From the NCBI GenBank assembly GCA_018224385.1, contig JAGTVB010000181.1:1-32925 (forward strand): a DNA stretch of 32,925 bases. The letters are read 5' to 3'. This DNA is from Gammaproteobacteria bacterium. Its GTDB lineage: Bacteria > Pseudomonadota > Gammaproteobacteria > HK1. Made by a program: the position numbers and the translations under genes. Under the pieces are notes generated by a model that saw only the letters and a list, made by a program, of their open reading frames with translations, was not told the DNA's origin and did no database searches. Of the stretch, positions 25,261 to 32,925 are shown piece by piece (position 1 is the stretch's first letter; the number at the start of each line of letters is the position of its first letter).

Positions 25261-26364
25261 ATGCGGCTGATTGGAGACTGGTTCCGACGTCATTTATCTG
25301 ATCCCCAGGTTGTCGGGCTGGCGCTTGTCCTTGTCATTGGGTTCGCCATCGTCGTGATCATGGGACGTATGCTTGCGCCCGTGATCGCCAGTGTGGTGAT
25401 CGCTTATCTGCTCGAAGGTTTAGTGAGCTGGCTGGTGCGCTGGCACTGTCCTCGTTTGCTCGCGGTCGTGCTCGTCTCGTTTCTCTTCATGGCAGTCCTG
25501 CTGTTTCTCATGTTTGCGCTCGTGCCCCTTCTGCTGCAGCAACTTACACAGTTGTTTCAGCAGTTGCCGTCAATGATCGCCAAAGGCCAGGATGTGCTGA
25601 TGAGTCTCCCAGAGAAATATCCCCACATCGTCGAGGAGCGACAAATCCGCGATTTGATCGGCGTCATTCGAGCGGAGCTGGCGATGCTTGGGCAGCGGGT
25701 TTTGACTCTGTCGCTGGCTTCGGTTGTCAGCTTAATCACGCTCGGCGTCTACCTTGTTCTCATGCCGTTGCTGGTCTTTTTCTTTTTGAAGGATAAGCAG
25801 CGTCTGCTCGACTGGGTGAGCGGTTATCTACCGCAAAAGCGAGAGCTGGTGGCCCAAGTATGGCGGGATGTGAATCGCCAAATTGGCAACTACGTGCGCG
25901 GGAAGTTCATCGAGATCCTGATCGTGTGGGCGGTTACCTATGTCACCTTCCTGCTGATGGGGCTGCAGTTTTCCGTGTTGCTGAGTTTGCTGGTGGGTGT
26001 ATCGGTGCTGGTTCCCTACGTCGGCGCTGTTGCCGTTACCTTTCCCGTCGCACTGATTGCGTACTTTCAGTGGGGATTCGGACCCGACATGTGGTGGGTC
26101 ATGGGTGCCTATACCCTGATCCAGACACTCGATGGCAATGTATTGGTTCCGGTACTCTTTTCCGAAGTTGTTAACCTGCATCCGGTCGCCATTATCGTCG
26201 CCATCTTGGTCTTCGGTGGACTTTGGGGATTTTGGGGCGTGTTCTTCGCCATTCCGCTAGCAACTTTGGTTCAGGCGGTACTCGCCGCTTGGCCCACGCT
26301 GGAGCCGCGAGAGCCGGTATCGCTCCTGGATGAGGCGAGACAAAGCGCCGAGGCGGATACCTGA
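25261..26364 (+). CDS. AI-2E family transporter (PerM/YdiK type)
   Basis: The 367-residue product is an inner-membrane protein with about eight hydrophobic segments: two near residues 15-60, one near 70-95, one near 155-180, and a cluster from about 215 to 335. The family pattern is seen in VGVSVLVPYVGAVAV and DGNVLVPVLFSEVVNLHP. Members are described as exporters of autoinducer-2 or as sodium/proton antiporters, but most have no proven substrate. No strong ribosome-binding site precedes the ATG. The gene converges on rapZ with only 16 bases between the stop codons. Confidence 0.88.
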   Translation: MRLIGDWFRRHLSDPQVVGLALVLVIGFAIVVIMGRMLAPVIASVVIAYLLEGLVSWLVRWHCPRLLAVVLVSFLFMAVLLFLMFALVPLLLQQLTQLFQQLPSMIAKGQDVLMSLPEKYPHIVEERQIRDLIGVIRAELAMLGQRVLTLSLASVVSLITLGVYLVLMPLLVFFFLKDKQRLLDWVSGYLPQKRELVAQVWRDVNRQIGNYVRGKFIEILIVWAVTYVTFLLMGLQFSVLLSLLVGVSVLVPYVGAVAVTFPVALIAYFQWGFGPDMWWVMGAYTLIQTLDGNVLVPVLFSEVVNLHPVAIIVAILVFGGLWGFWGVFFAIPLATLVQAVLAAWPTLEPREPVSLLDEARQSAEADT

Positions 26365-26380
26365 CCGAGAACGCCAGCGT

Positions 26381-27265
26381 TTAGGATGCAGCCCGAGATT
26401 GCTCAAGTTCAGGCGTCTCCCGATGTCGGACCAACACCGCTGGGCGAAGCGCTCGAAAGTGCTCCACCAGACGCTCGCAAAGGTAGACGGAGCGGTGACG
26501 TCCACCGGTGCAGCCGATGGAGACAGTCATGTAGGCCCGATTTTCCGCTTCGAAGTGCGGTATCCAGCTTTCGAGGAACCCACGCAAGGATTCAAACATC
26601 TGCTGTACCAGCGGTTCGGCCTCGAGAAAAGCTTTCACCTCCTGATCGCGACCCGTCAATGGGCGAAGGTGAGGTTTCCAGTGGGGGTTTGGTAGACAGC
26701 GCACATCGAACACCATATCCGTGTCGGGTGGAACGCCGTGCTTGTATCCAAACGACTGGAACAGAATTGATAGCTGCCTTAAAGGACGGCGGTCTACCCG
26801 CTGACGCACCAGCTCGCGCAGCTCGTGAAGAGAGGTGCGACTGGTATCAATGCAGATATCCGCCTCCTGGCGCAGCGGTGCCAGCAATGTGCGTTCTCGG
26901 GTAATTGCCTCAGCAAGGGAGACATCATCTGCCGTCAAGGGATGCTTACGTCGTGTCTCGCTGAAGCGCTTGATGAGAGTTTCGTCCTCTGCCTCGAGAA
27001 AGACCAGCTCGTTAACTAAACCTTCGGCGCGCAAGCCTCTGATCATCTCAGGCATGGCCAGGAGTGCATTGGCGGGATTGCGCGCATCAATTGCCACGGC
27101 TGCGCGCTGATAAGCCGATTTATCCGCTCGCGTAAGCTCGGCCGTGAGAGCAGGTAGAAGATTGACCGGCAGGTTATCTATGCAATAGTAACGCAGATCC
27201 TCCAGCGCATCCATGGCGACACTCTTGCCAGCGCCGGACAATCCGCTAATAACGATGAGTCGCAT
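26381..27265 (-). CDS. rapZ: RNase adapter protein RapZ
   Basis: The 294-residue product begins MRLIVISGLSGAGKSVAMDALED, with a Walker A motif at residues 8-15. The C-terminal half has the RapZ signature VSIGCTGGRHRSVYLCERL. In E. coli RapZ presents the small RNA GlmZ to RNase E and senses glucosamine 6-phosphate. Whether GlmZ exists in this organism is not visible. It is the last gene of the sigma-54/nitrogen-PTS cluster. No HPr-like (npr/ptsH) gene follows it in the window, because a convergent permease gene comes next. Confidence 0.94.
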   Translation of the reverse strand: MRLIVISGLSGAGKSVAMDALEDLRYYCIDNLPVNLLPALTAELTRADKSAYQRAAVAIDARNPANALLAMPEMIRGLRAEGLVNELVFLEAEDETLIKRFSETRRKHPLTADDVSLAEAITRERTLLAPLRQEADICIDTSRTSLHELRELVRQRVDRRPLRQLSILFQSFGYKHGVPPDTDMVFDVRCLPNPHWKPHLRPLTGRDQEVKAFLEAEPLVQQMFESLRGFLESWIPHFEAENRAYMTVSIGCTGGRHRSVYLCERLVEHFRALRPAVLVRHRETPELEQSRAAS

Positions 27266-27301
27266 AAAGTTAACGTGTCAAGGATGGCTGCAAGCGAGCA
27301 A

Positions 27302-28258
27302 TCAGGCCGGATTCTGAGATTGGTCCTCTGCGATTGCGCGGCGCTGAGATTCTTTGAAGTCGCGCGCGGCATCGTAGCCTTTGATACGCAGCAGGTGATT
27401 GCGTATGGTGCATTCCACGAGCACGGCCATATTTCTTCCTGGCGCTACGGGTAAGGTTATCTCAGGCATTGCAACCCCGAGAATAGGGCGCCGCCTGCGA
27501 AGTCCGTGCAGTCTGTCGGTGGCCCTCACCTGCTCCGGATGCATCACCTGCAATTGGATAATGAGCCGCAGATTCTTGCGTATTTTGACCGCGCTATCGC
27601 CGAACAGGGCCCGCACGTTGACGATTCCCAGACCCCGTACCTCCAAGAAGTTTTGCAGCATACGAGGACATGTGCCTTCGAGAGTATTCGGGGCCACCAG
27701 AGCGAACTCGACTGCATCATCAGCAATTAGACGATGCCCTCGGGTAACGAGTTCCAGGGCAAGCTCGCTTTTGCCAACGCCGCTGTCCCCTGTCAGCAAG
27801 ATCCCTGCGCCCATAATCTCCAGAAAGACACCATGGACAGTAGTCCGCTTGGCCAACTGGTGCGCCAAGAGATACCGCAAGTTTTCTACGAGCGTCTGGC
27901 TTGGGAGTGCCGATCCTAGCAGGGCTAAGCCGCTTTGATCGGCGTGAGTGATCAAGCCAGGAGCCGCTGGCAACCCATCGGCGACCAAAATGCAGAATGG
28001 CCCTGCCTTGAACAGCCGGCCAAGAACATCTTGTTTTTGTTGTTCCGTCAGTTCCCTAAGGTATTGGCACTCCGCTTGCCCGAGGATCTGTACGCAGTAC
28101 GGCCGCACCAAGTTGAGATGGCCGACAAGGGAGGCAGAAGAAACATCGTTGCCGCGGTTGAGCTCACGCTGCGCGCCGGCCTGACCGGCAAGCCAGTTCA
28201 ACCCAAGGCTGGTCGCAGTGAGCTCAACCAGCTCTTTGACCGTCAGGCTCGACTGCAT
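27302..28258 (-). CDS. hprK: HPr kinase/phosphorylase
   Basis: The 318-residue product has an N-terminal regulatory domain and a C-terminal kinase domain. The Walker A motif is LTGDSGVGKSELALEL near residues 150-165, followed by HRLIADDAV. The family signature FLEVRGLGIVNVRALFG lies near residue 200. HprK phosphorylates a serine of HPr and also removes the phosphate. In proteobacteria it modulates the nitrogen-PTS and so transport, metabolism or virulence genes. The ATG at 28258 is preferred over a TTG at 28264. Either start lies inside the end of ptsN, so translation is coupled. Confidence 0.94.
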   Translation of the reverse strand: MQSSLTVKELVELTATSLGLNWLAGQAGAQRELNRGNDVSSASLVGHLNLVRPYCVQILGQAECQYLRELTEQQKQDVLGRLFKAGPFCILVADGLPAAPGLITHADQSGLALLGSALPSQTLVENLRYLLAHQLAKRTTVHGVFLEIMGAGILLTGDSGVGKSELALELVTRGHRLIADDAVEFALVAPNTLEGTCPRMLQNFLEVRGLGIVNVRALFGDSAVKIRKNLRLIIQLQVMHPEQVRATDRLHGLRRRRPILGVAMPEITLPVAPGRNMAVLVECTIRNHLLRIKGYDAARDFKESQRRAIAEDQSQNPA

Positions 28259-28727
28259 GATCAACCGTCAGGCTCAAGTCACGTGTGAGCAAAAGAAAAA
28301 CCGTTTCGGATGAGGCCTCAGGGGCGCGCAGTTGCTGCCGAAGGGCTTCATCGCTAAACCCCTCCGCCAGCAGCGACAACAGTTGCAGATGCTCATCAGT
28401 TGATTCTGCGGGTACCAGCAGGCCGAAGAGCAGGTCGACAGGCTCATTGTCGAGCGCATCGAAATTTACCGCTTCCTTGAGCCGAATAAACGCCCCTATC
28501 GCCTGGGGTAGGTTGGGCAACCGGCCATGGGGAATAGCGATCCCGGAACCGAGCCCAGTACTCCCCAGCCGTTCACGCGCCAGTAAACAATCAAACACAG
28601 CCCTTGGCGTGAGCGAAGGATCGCCGAGCGCAATCTGAGCACTTAAAACCTCAAGTGCTCGTTTCTTGCTGTTCGCCTCAACCCCGCAACGAACGCGATC
28701 GGACGTGAGAATGTCGGAAATACGCAT
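28224..28727 (-). CDS. ptsN: Nitrogen-PTS EIIA component
   Basis: The 167-residue product is a PTS EIIA type-2 domain. The active-site histidine is in LGSGIAIPHGRLP near residue 67, and EPVDLLFGLLVP near residue 94 is also conserved. EIIA-Ntr receives phosphate from HPr-like NPr and regulates potassium transport and other functions rather than sugar uptake. Its C-terminus extends into hprK by 35 bases in a different frame. A direct repeat at that overlap suggests the end of the protein has changed. It lies 59 bases downstream of hpf. Confidence 0.95.
   Translation of the reverse strand: MRISDILTSDRVRCGVEANSKKRALEVLSAQIALGDPSLTPRAVFDCLLARERLGSTGLGSGIAIPHGRLPNLPQAIGAFIRLKEAVNFDALDNEPVDLLFGLLVPAESTDEHLQLLSLLAEGFSDEALRQQLRAPEASSETVFLLLTRDLSLTVDHAVEPDGQRAG
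28239..28275. repeat. 12-base direct repeat at the ptsN/hprK overlap
   Basis: ACCGTCAGGCTC occurs at 28239-28250 and 28264-28275, with a period of 25 bases. The copies encode Ser-Leu-Thr-Val in ptsN and again in hprK in the other frame. Because 25 is not a multiple of three, a duplication would shift the ptsN frame. Confidence 0.6.
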
Positions 28728-28786
28728 AGACCTTCGGCTAGGAACACCAGCAGCCGCAGGCGATAAGATCGGCGCGGTAACACCCG

Positions 28787-29113
28787 CTAGGTGCCGTTCC
28801 GATTCTTTTGTCCCCCGTCTTGACGGTGGTGATCCGTCAGTTTCTCCTTATGACGTTTAATCTGGCGGTCAAGCTTATCCGCGAGGGCATCTATCGCCGC
28901 ATACATGTCAACGTCAATGGCATCCGCAAACAAATGCCCGCGTGAGACATGGATGGTCGCCTCCGCCTTCTGGCGCATCTTCTCAATGGAAAGGACGACA
29001 TAGGCGTTGGTGACGTTATCAAAATGGCGCTCTAATCGCTGCAGCTTATTCTTGACGTATTCCCGCAGGGCTGGGGTTACCTCCACATGGTGTCCGCTTA
29101 AATTAATCTGCAT
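28787..29113 (-). CDS. hpf: Ribosome hibernation promoting factor
   Basis: The 108-residue product starts MQINLSGHHVEVTPALREYV, typical of HPF/YfiA proteins. Basic and acidic residues continue through DVDMYAAIDALADKLDRQIKRHKEKL. Its length matches short HPF, which stabilises 100S ribosome dimers in stationary phase. The ATG at 29113 is chosen because AAGGAG lies 8 bases upstream; a GTG at 29122 would overlap that Shine-Dalgarno. It sits between rpoN and ptsN, the usual gammaproteobacterial place. A 154-base gap separates it from rpoN. Confidence 0.95.
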   Translation of the reverse strand: MQINLSGHHVEVTPALREYVKNKLQRLERHFDNVTNAYVVLSIEKMRQKAEATIHVSRGHLFADAIDVDMYAAIDALADKLDRQIKRHKEKLTDHHRQDGGQKNRNGT

Positions 29114-29267
29114 TTCTTGCACTCCTTATTTCAGATGTGCAGATATCGAGCTGTCGGCTCAGCGCCCGGGAGGCCCGTTCCAAAGCCGCTGAACCGGCCT
29201 TAAGCTGTTGCATGGCCCGCCGGCAGAGGCCCCGGTCGCCAAGCGCCGCGTTGCTTCACCGTGCCGA

Positions 29268-30713
29268 TTAAACCAAACGTTTTCTCTCATTGGAGGACGG
29301 GATAGTCATGGCCTCACGGTATTTTGCCACTGTTCTCCGCGCTACGTTAATCCCTTGTTCAGATAAAACGCTCGCCAGCTTGCTATCACTCAACGGCTTG
29401 CGCGGGTTCTCCGCGGCTATGAGCTTCTTGATGAGCGCGCGAATCGCCGTGGAAGACGCCTCGCCACCCCCTTGCGTCGACACATGGGAGGAGAAGAAGT
29501 ATTTCAGCTCATAGATTCCGCGTGGGGTATGCATGTACTTCTGAGTGGTCACCCGGGAGATGGTTGACTCGTGCATACCGACGACCTCGGCCACATCGTG
29601 CAGCACCATTGGCCTCATGCCCTCTTCCCCGTATTCCAAAAATGCCTGCTGCCGCTCAACGATACACGTGGCCACTTTCAACAGCGTCTCGCTGCGGCTC
29701 TTGAGACTTTTCAAGAACCAGCGTGCTTCCTGCAAATGGGTCTTCAGACAGTTATTGTCCGCACTGTTGTCCGCCCGTCGGATGAGGCTAGCATAGTACG
29801 AGTTTATACGAAGCCTGGGTATAGCTTCCGCATTAAGTTCAACCATCCACGTGCCTTTGTGCTTGCGCACAAATACATCGGGAACCACATACTGTACCGG
29901 TTCTGGATGAATCTGTCCGCCTGGGCGCGGATTCAGGGACTGAACCAAGGCGATGACTTGTTGGAGCTCTTCCTTGGTGAGCTGCATGCGCCGGGCAAGC
30001 TGCGCGTAGTCCCTGGCAGCCAGAACATCCAGGAAAACATCAACCAGGCGAATTGCCGCGTCCCGCCATGGGGAATCGATCGGCTCTTGTCGAAGTTGCA
30101 GCAGCAGGCACTCACGGAGATCCCGTGCGCCGACCCCGGTAGGATCGAGGTGCTGAACGTGGTGCAAGGCCGCTTCGATTTCCTCGATGGCGATTTCCGC
30201 CACGTCAGTACCGTTGTTGGCAACACTACGTTGGATTTCTTCTAATGGGGCACGCAAGTAGCCATCATCGTCGATGGCATCAATGAGGGAGGCGGCGATC
30301 AGTTTATCCGTCTCGCTCAAGTAGCTCAGTCCGAGCTGCCAATACAAATGGTCCTTCAGACTCTCGGCGCCTGTGCGCTGGCTCTCGATCTCGGGTCCTG
30401 AATCATCTGGCGCAGTGCCCAATGACGGGGCGGCGTCATAAATGTCTTCCCACGCGCTATCGACCGGTAGTTGTTCCGGAATGTCAACGGGTTGTACATT
30501 GGCCTCGATGTCTTTTGCGTCGATTTCCCCATTCCCGCCGCCGCCAGTATGTTCCTCCTCGGAGGCTTCCTCCAACATCAAATTGGATTCCAATGCCTGC
30601 TGCACTTCCGTTTGCAGCTCCAAGGTAGACAGTTGCAGCAAGCGGATCGCTTGCTGCAACTGTGGCGTCATGGTGAGATGCTGCCCCAACCGAAGCTGCA
30701 GAGATTGCTTCAT
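29268..30713 (-). CDS. rpoN: RNA polymerase sigma-54 factor
   Basis: The 481-residue product has the three RpoN regions. The glutamine- and leucine-rich activator-interacting region I is in residues 1-50 (LRLGQHLTMTPQLQQAIRLL). An acidic region II lies at about residues 50-120. The core- and DNA-binding region III contains the RpoN box ARRTVAKYREAM near the C-terminus. Sigma-54 recognises -24/-12 promoters and needs an activator ATPase. The DNA just upstream contains a good sigma-70-type promoter, so it can be transcribed apart from lptB. The ATG has no strong ribosome-binding site. Confidence 0.97.
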   Translation of the reverse strand: MKQSLQLRLGQHLTMTPQLQQAIRLLQLSTLELQTEVQQALESNLMLEEASEEEHTGGGGNGEIDAKDIEANVQPVDIPEQLPVDSAWEDIYDAAPSLGTAPDDSGPEIESQRTGAESLKDHLYWQLGLSYLSETDKLIAASLIDAIDDDGYLRAPLEEIQRSVANNGTDVAEIAIEEIEAALHHVQHLDPTGVGARDLRECLLLQLRQEPIDSPWRDAAIRLVDVFLDVLAARDYAQLARRMQLTKEELQQVIALVQSLNPRPGGQIHPEPVQYVVPDVFVRKHKGTWMVELNAEAIPRLRINSYYASLIRRADNSADNNCLKTHLQEARWFLKSLKSRSETLLKVATCIVERQQAFLEYGEEGMRPMVLHDVAEVVGMHESTISRVTTQKYMHTPRGIYELKYFFSSHVSTQGGGEASSTAIRALIKKLIAAENPRKPLSDSKLASVLSEQGINVARRTVAKYREAMTIPSSNERKRLV

Positions 30714-30755
30714 AAAGATACTCGAAAACTTGCGCCTTTGCGCTTCCTTGTCGAA

Positions 30756-30783
30756 ATTTTAGTCTAGCAAACCCGTTTCACAA
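30756..30783 (-). promoter_or_regulatory. Candidate sigma-70 promoter of rpoN
   Basis: On the minus strand TTGTGA (30783-30778) and TAAAAT (30761-30756) are separated by 16 bases. They match the -35 consensus at 4 of 6 positions and the -10 at 5 of 6. The -10 ends about 42 bases before the rpoN ATG. Confidence 0.5.
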
Positions 30784-30841
30784 ACTGCCTAGTGAGCGTC
30801 GCGCTACGGTGCGCCAGTCCGGGCGCCCCAAGGCGGTGCTC

Positions 30842-31567
30842 CTAAAGCCTGAATTCTTGTCCGAGATAAACATCGCGCACGCGCTGATGCGCCAGGATCG
30901 CCTCCGGTGTTCCCTCCGCGATGATTAGACCCTCACCTACGATATAGGCGCGGTCGCAGATGCCTAGGGTTTCCCTGACATTATGGTCGGTAATTAAAAC
31001 ACCAATGCTACGGAACTTTAAGTGCTTAATAAGACGCTGAATATCGAGGACAGAGATGGGATCTACACCGGCGAAGGGCTCGTCAAATAGAATAAACCGT
31101 GGTTCTGAGGCGAGCGCTCGGGCAATCTCGACGCGTCGGCGCTCCCCTCCGGACAGACTTTCGCCGATGCGATCACGAAGGTGACCGATGCTCAGCTCGC
31201 GCAGCAGATTCTCCTGCTGCTCCTGTCGAGCTGCTCGCGATAGCTCGGACCGCACCTCAAGGATAGCCATAATATTTTGCGCCACAGTGAGCTTGCGGAA
31301 AACGGAGGGTTCCTGCGGAAGGTAACCAATGCCTAAGCGGGCGCGGGCGTGCATGGGATAGTCGGTCACGTCCTGGCGGTTTAGGTAGACCGAGCCCCCG
31401 TCGCACCGAACCAAGCCGACAATCATATAAAAACTCGTGGTCTTTCCGGCACCATTCGGACCCAGCAGCCCAACCACTTCGCCACTTTGGACCGTGAGGC
31501 TCACGTTCCTTACAACGAGATGCGACTGGTAGCGCTTAGCGAGATGCTTTGCGCTGAGAAGGCTCAT
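30842..31567 (-). CDS. lptB: Lipopolysaccharide export ATP-binding protein LptB
   Basis: The 241-residue product is an ABC ATPase of exactly the expected length. Walker A is [16 protein letters not shown], the signature is [16 protein letters not shown], and Walker B is [13 protein letters not shown] followed by the H-loop region ITDHNVRE. LptB drives extraction of lipopolysaccharide from the inner membrane through LptFG, which are not in this window. A longer in-frame reading to 31798 overlaps lptA and is rejected because [13 protein letters not shown] is the family's normal N-terminus. lptA ends 73 bases upstream. Confidence 0.96.
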   Translation of the reverse strand: MSLLSAKHLAKRYQSHLVVRNVSLTVQSGEVVGLLGPNGAGKTTSFYMIVGLVRCDGGSVYLNRQDVTDYPMHARARLGIGYLPQEPSVFRKLTVAQNIMAILEVRSELSRAARQEQQENLLRELSIGHLRDRIGESLSGGERRRVEIARALASEPRFILFDEPFAGVDPISVLDIQRLIKHLKFRSIGVLITDHNVRETLGICDRAYIVGEGLIIAEGTPEAILAHQRVRDVYLGQEFRL

Positions 31568-31640
31568 CGGTCCGTCATCGCACACGGCAACGGGCCCGCC
31601 AAAGGCGGTTCGCCGCGGACCTCGCCTGAACGGTGTCGCT

Positions 31641-32165
31641 TCATTCTTTATTTGGCAAAATGGTGATGCGCACTCGGGGCTTACCGGAAGCTTTGGTGGT
31701 CGCCTGGGCGTGTGCCTGCACGCGATTGTGTACCGTATCAAAGACGATTCGGTCCCCGGTAATCTGTTCGCGACCCTGCCAGGATCGGGCGTCCCCAAGT
31801 AAGATGATGAGGTTGTTATCGGCGCGGTACTCCATGCGCTGCGCGGTCGCTTGTTGATAATCGGATTGCCCTTCCACCTGCTGGCGGAAATGGGCCGGCT
31901 TACCGACGACCACCAGGGCCGTAAGATCGCGCTCCCGATTATAGTGAACCGTCGCCGTGTCGCCGCTGATCCGCAGACTCCCTTGGGTAATGACCACGCT
32001 TCCTTTATACACGGTTACGCGGCGCCCATCATCAGCCTCGGCAAGGTCCGCTTCGACGGTGATGACCTGTTGGCGGTCGCTGGACAATGCCAGTACTTGA
32101 GCGGCGCCCAGGAAACCACAAGCGCCGGCGACGACGAGAATTAGACTAAGGACGCATCGCCTCAT
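31641..32165 (-). CDS. lptA: Lipopolysaccharide transport periplasmic protein LptA
   Basis: The 174-residue product has a signal peptide of about 25 residues ending near [10 protein letters not shown] beta-jellyroll of the OstA type follows: [23 protein letters not shown] opens it, and [16 protein letters not shown] continues it. LptA filaments bridge the periplasm between LptC and the LptDE outer-membrane complex. Its start codon lies inside the end of lptC (20-base overlap). Confidence 0.94.
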   Translation of the reverse strand: MRRCVLSLILVVAGACGFLGAAQVLALSSDRQQVITVEADLAEADDGRRVTVYKGSVVITQGSLRISGDTATVHYNRERDLTALVVVGKPAHFRQQVEGQSDYQQATAQRMEYRADNNLIILLGDARSWQGREQITGDRIVFDTVHNRVQAHAQATTKASGKPRVRITILPNKE

Positions 32166-32712
32166 ATCGTGTCCGAACCTGTGATTTCAGTATCAGGCGG
32201 CGTTCATCTAGATACGCTTGCATTCCCGTTCCGTGGGATTCACTGTGAGGCGTACGAATCACCACCGGCTTGAGGGTCTCTCCGTAGTGCGTCTGGGTGT
32301 ACACCGTGAGGTCCTCGGTCTCGACTTCGAGCTCCCGTGCGCCCGACATTCCCTCACGCCAGATCCGAACGTCGCCAATTAAATCAATCACTTGATTATC
32401 TGAAGAGACTCGTGCCTGAGACGCACGGACATGCCAGGCGGGGGCAGGGGTCTGATACACGACGAGGTAGGCGCGTCGCAGCTTTTTGATGTCTGTATCC
32501 GGGTAATGTTCCATATATTCAGCCTCAAGCCGTCGCTTGGGGCGCCCATGGTCGTCCATTGTCGTCATCTGAAAATCTTCGATGTAGTAATCCGGGCTTG
32601 CTGCCAAAGCTGGGCTAGCGTCGCCGGCCGTTGTGTCCAGTTGCCGGACGAACCAGCCGGTGCTCATGGCGAATAACAGGAGCGGGACGATCCAAATGTG
32701 CCGCCGAATCAT
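32146..32712 (-). CDS. lptC: Lipopolysaccharide export protein LptC
   Basis: The 188-residue product from ATG 32712 has one N-terminal membrane segment (HIWIVPLLLFAMSTGWFV) and a periplasmic beta-jellyroll. Family features include YYIEDFQMTTMDDHGRP and the C-terminal [10 protein letters not shown]. LptC is anchored with LptBFG and passes lipopolysaccharide to LptA. The open frame extends upstream to 32820, but that part overlaps the end of kdsD and lacks a signal-anchor, so the shorter form is chosen. kdsD ends 64 bases upstream, with no kdsC between. Confidence 0.92.
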   Translation of the reverse strand: MIRRHIWIVPLLLFAMSTGWFVRQLDTTAGDASPALAASPDYYIEDFQMTTMDDHGRPKRRLEAEYMEHYPDTDIKKLRRAYLVVYQTPAPAWHVRASQARVSSDNQVIDLIGDVRIWREGMSGARELEVETEDLTVYTQTHYGETLKPVVIRTPHSESHGTGMQAYLDERRLILKSQVRTRYEAMRP

Positions 32713-32776
32713 CTCAGGTACGGTTGATAGCGGCTGTGGAGTTTCCGCCGCATCTGATGATGTCCTGCATGCCGAT

Positions 32777-32925
32777 CTAGATGACGCCTGCCCGCAAAAG
32801 ATCGTGCATATTGAGTGCACCGATCAGACGTCCATCGCTATTTTGCACCAGCAAGGCGTTGATTTTGTTCAGTTGCATGATATTAAGCGCCTCGGCCGCC
32901 AAAAGGTCTGCAGTCGCGGTCACGC
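32777..32925 (-). CDS. kdsD: Arabinose-5-phosphate isomerase KdsD, C-terminal part
   Basis: The complement of the window's last 149 bases is open to a TAG stop at 32777. It encodes about 48 residues that end MQLNKINALLVQNSDG...LIGALNMHDLLRAGVI, the closing part of the second CBS domain of KdsD. KdsD converts ribulose 5-phosphate to arabinose 5-phosphate, the first step of KDO synthesis. The rest of the gene lies outside the window. Its position ahead of lptC fits the conserved kdsD-(kdsC)-lptC-lptA-lptB order. Confidence 0.88.
   Translation of the reverse strand, partial: VTATADLLAAEALNIMQLNKINALLVQNSDGRLIGALNMHDLLRAGVI

Noticed and set aside
29252-29269. Sigma-54-like promoter (GGCACG...GC) before hpf
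   Set aside because: The spacing between GG and GC is 9 rather than 10 bases and the -12 element is poor.
31568-31798. N-terminal extension of LptB
   Set aside because: The extra 77 residues overlap lptA and are absent from the family; ATG 31567 gives the standard length.

Overview
The window looks like a chromosomal segment of a gammaproteobacterium, probably a chemo- or photolithoautotroph. Two gene orders support this: ruvC-ruvA-ruvB-ybgC-tolQRAB-pal-cpoB-queE-queC, and kdsD-lptC-lptA-lptB-rpoN-hpf-ptsN-(hprK)-rapZ. Both are classic gammaproteobacterial blocks. A proteobacterial phosphoribulokinase points to the Calvin cycle. HPr kinase next to the nitrogen-PTS gene recalls xanthomonads, betaproteobacteria and sulfur-oxidising gammaproteobacteria rather than enterics. 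I cannot name the genus. Coding density is high. No tRNA, rRNA, CRISPR array, integrase or intact insertion sequence was seen.

Layout. Positions 48-11792 all read on the minus strand. In transcription order they are phosphoribulokinase, an orphan ParA ATPase, a ferredoxin-fused flavin reductase, leuS, lptE, holA, proA, nadD, rsfS, rlmH, maf and a membrane-anchored DUF302 protein. A 538-base divergent region follows (11793-12330). Positions 12331-26364 read on the plus strand: an M14-type deacylase/peptidase, yebC, ruvC, ruvA, ruvB, ybgC, tolQ, tolR, tolA, tolB, pal, cpoB, queE, queC, a quinone oxidoreductase and an AI-2E/PerM permease. Positions 26381-32925 return to the minus strand: rapZ, hprK, ptsN, hpf, rpoN, lptB, lptA, lptC and the last 48 codons of kdsD, cut by the window end.

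How they work together. The left block mixes translation (leuS, rsfS, rlmH), cofactor and amino-acid synthesis (nadD, proA), replication (holA) and outer-membrane assembly (lptE). The centre combines Holliday-junction processing (RuvABC) with the complete Tol-Pal envelope system and two queuosine steps. The right block is lipopolysaccharide export (LptABC, KdsD) joined to sigma-54 and nitrogen-PTS signalling.

The most unusual feature is a small family of non-coding intergenic repeats with inverted ends. It has three copies (11887-12039 minus, 14777-14987 plus, 23974-24115 plus) sharing a 33-base core. None corresponds to a gene, and the family may be a MITE- or REP-like element. Other points of interest are the orphan ParA next to phosphoribulokinase with a palindrome at its putative promoter, the absence of kdsC between kdsD and lptC, a long gap between tolQ and tolR, and a queC Shine-Dalgarno sequence that can pair with bases just before its start codon.
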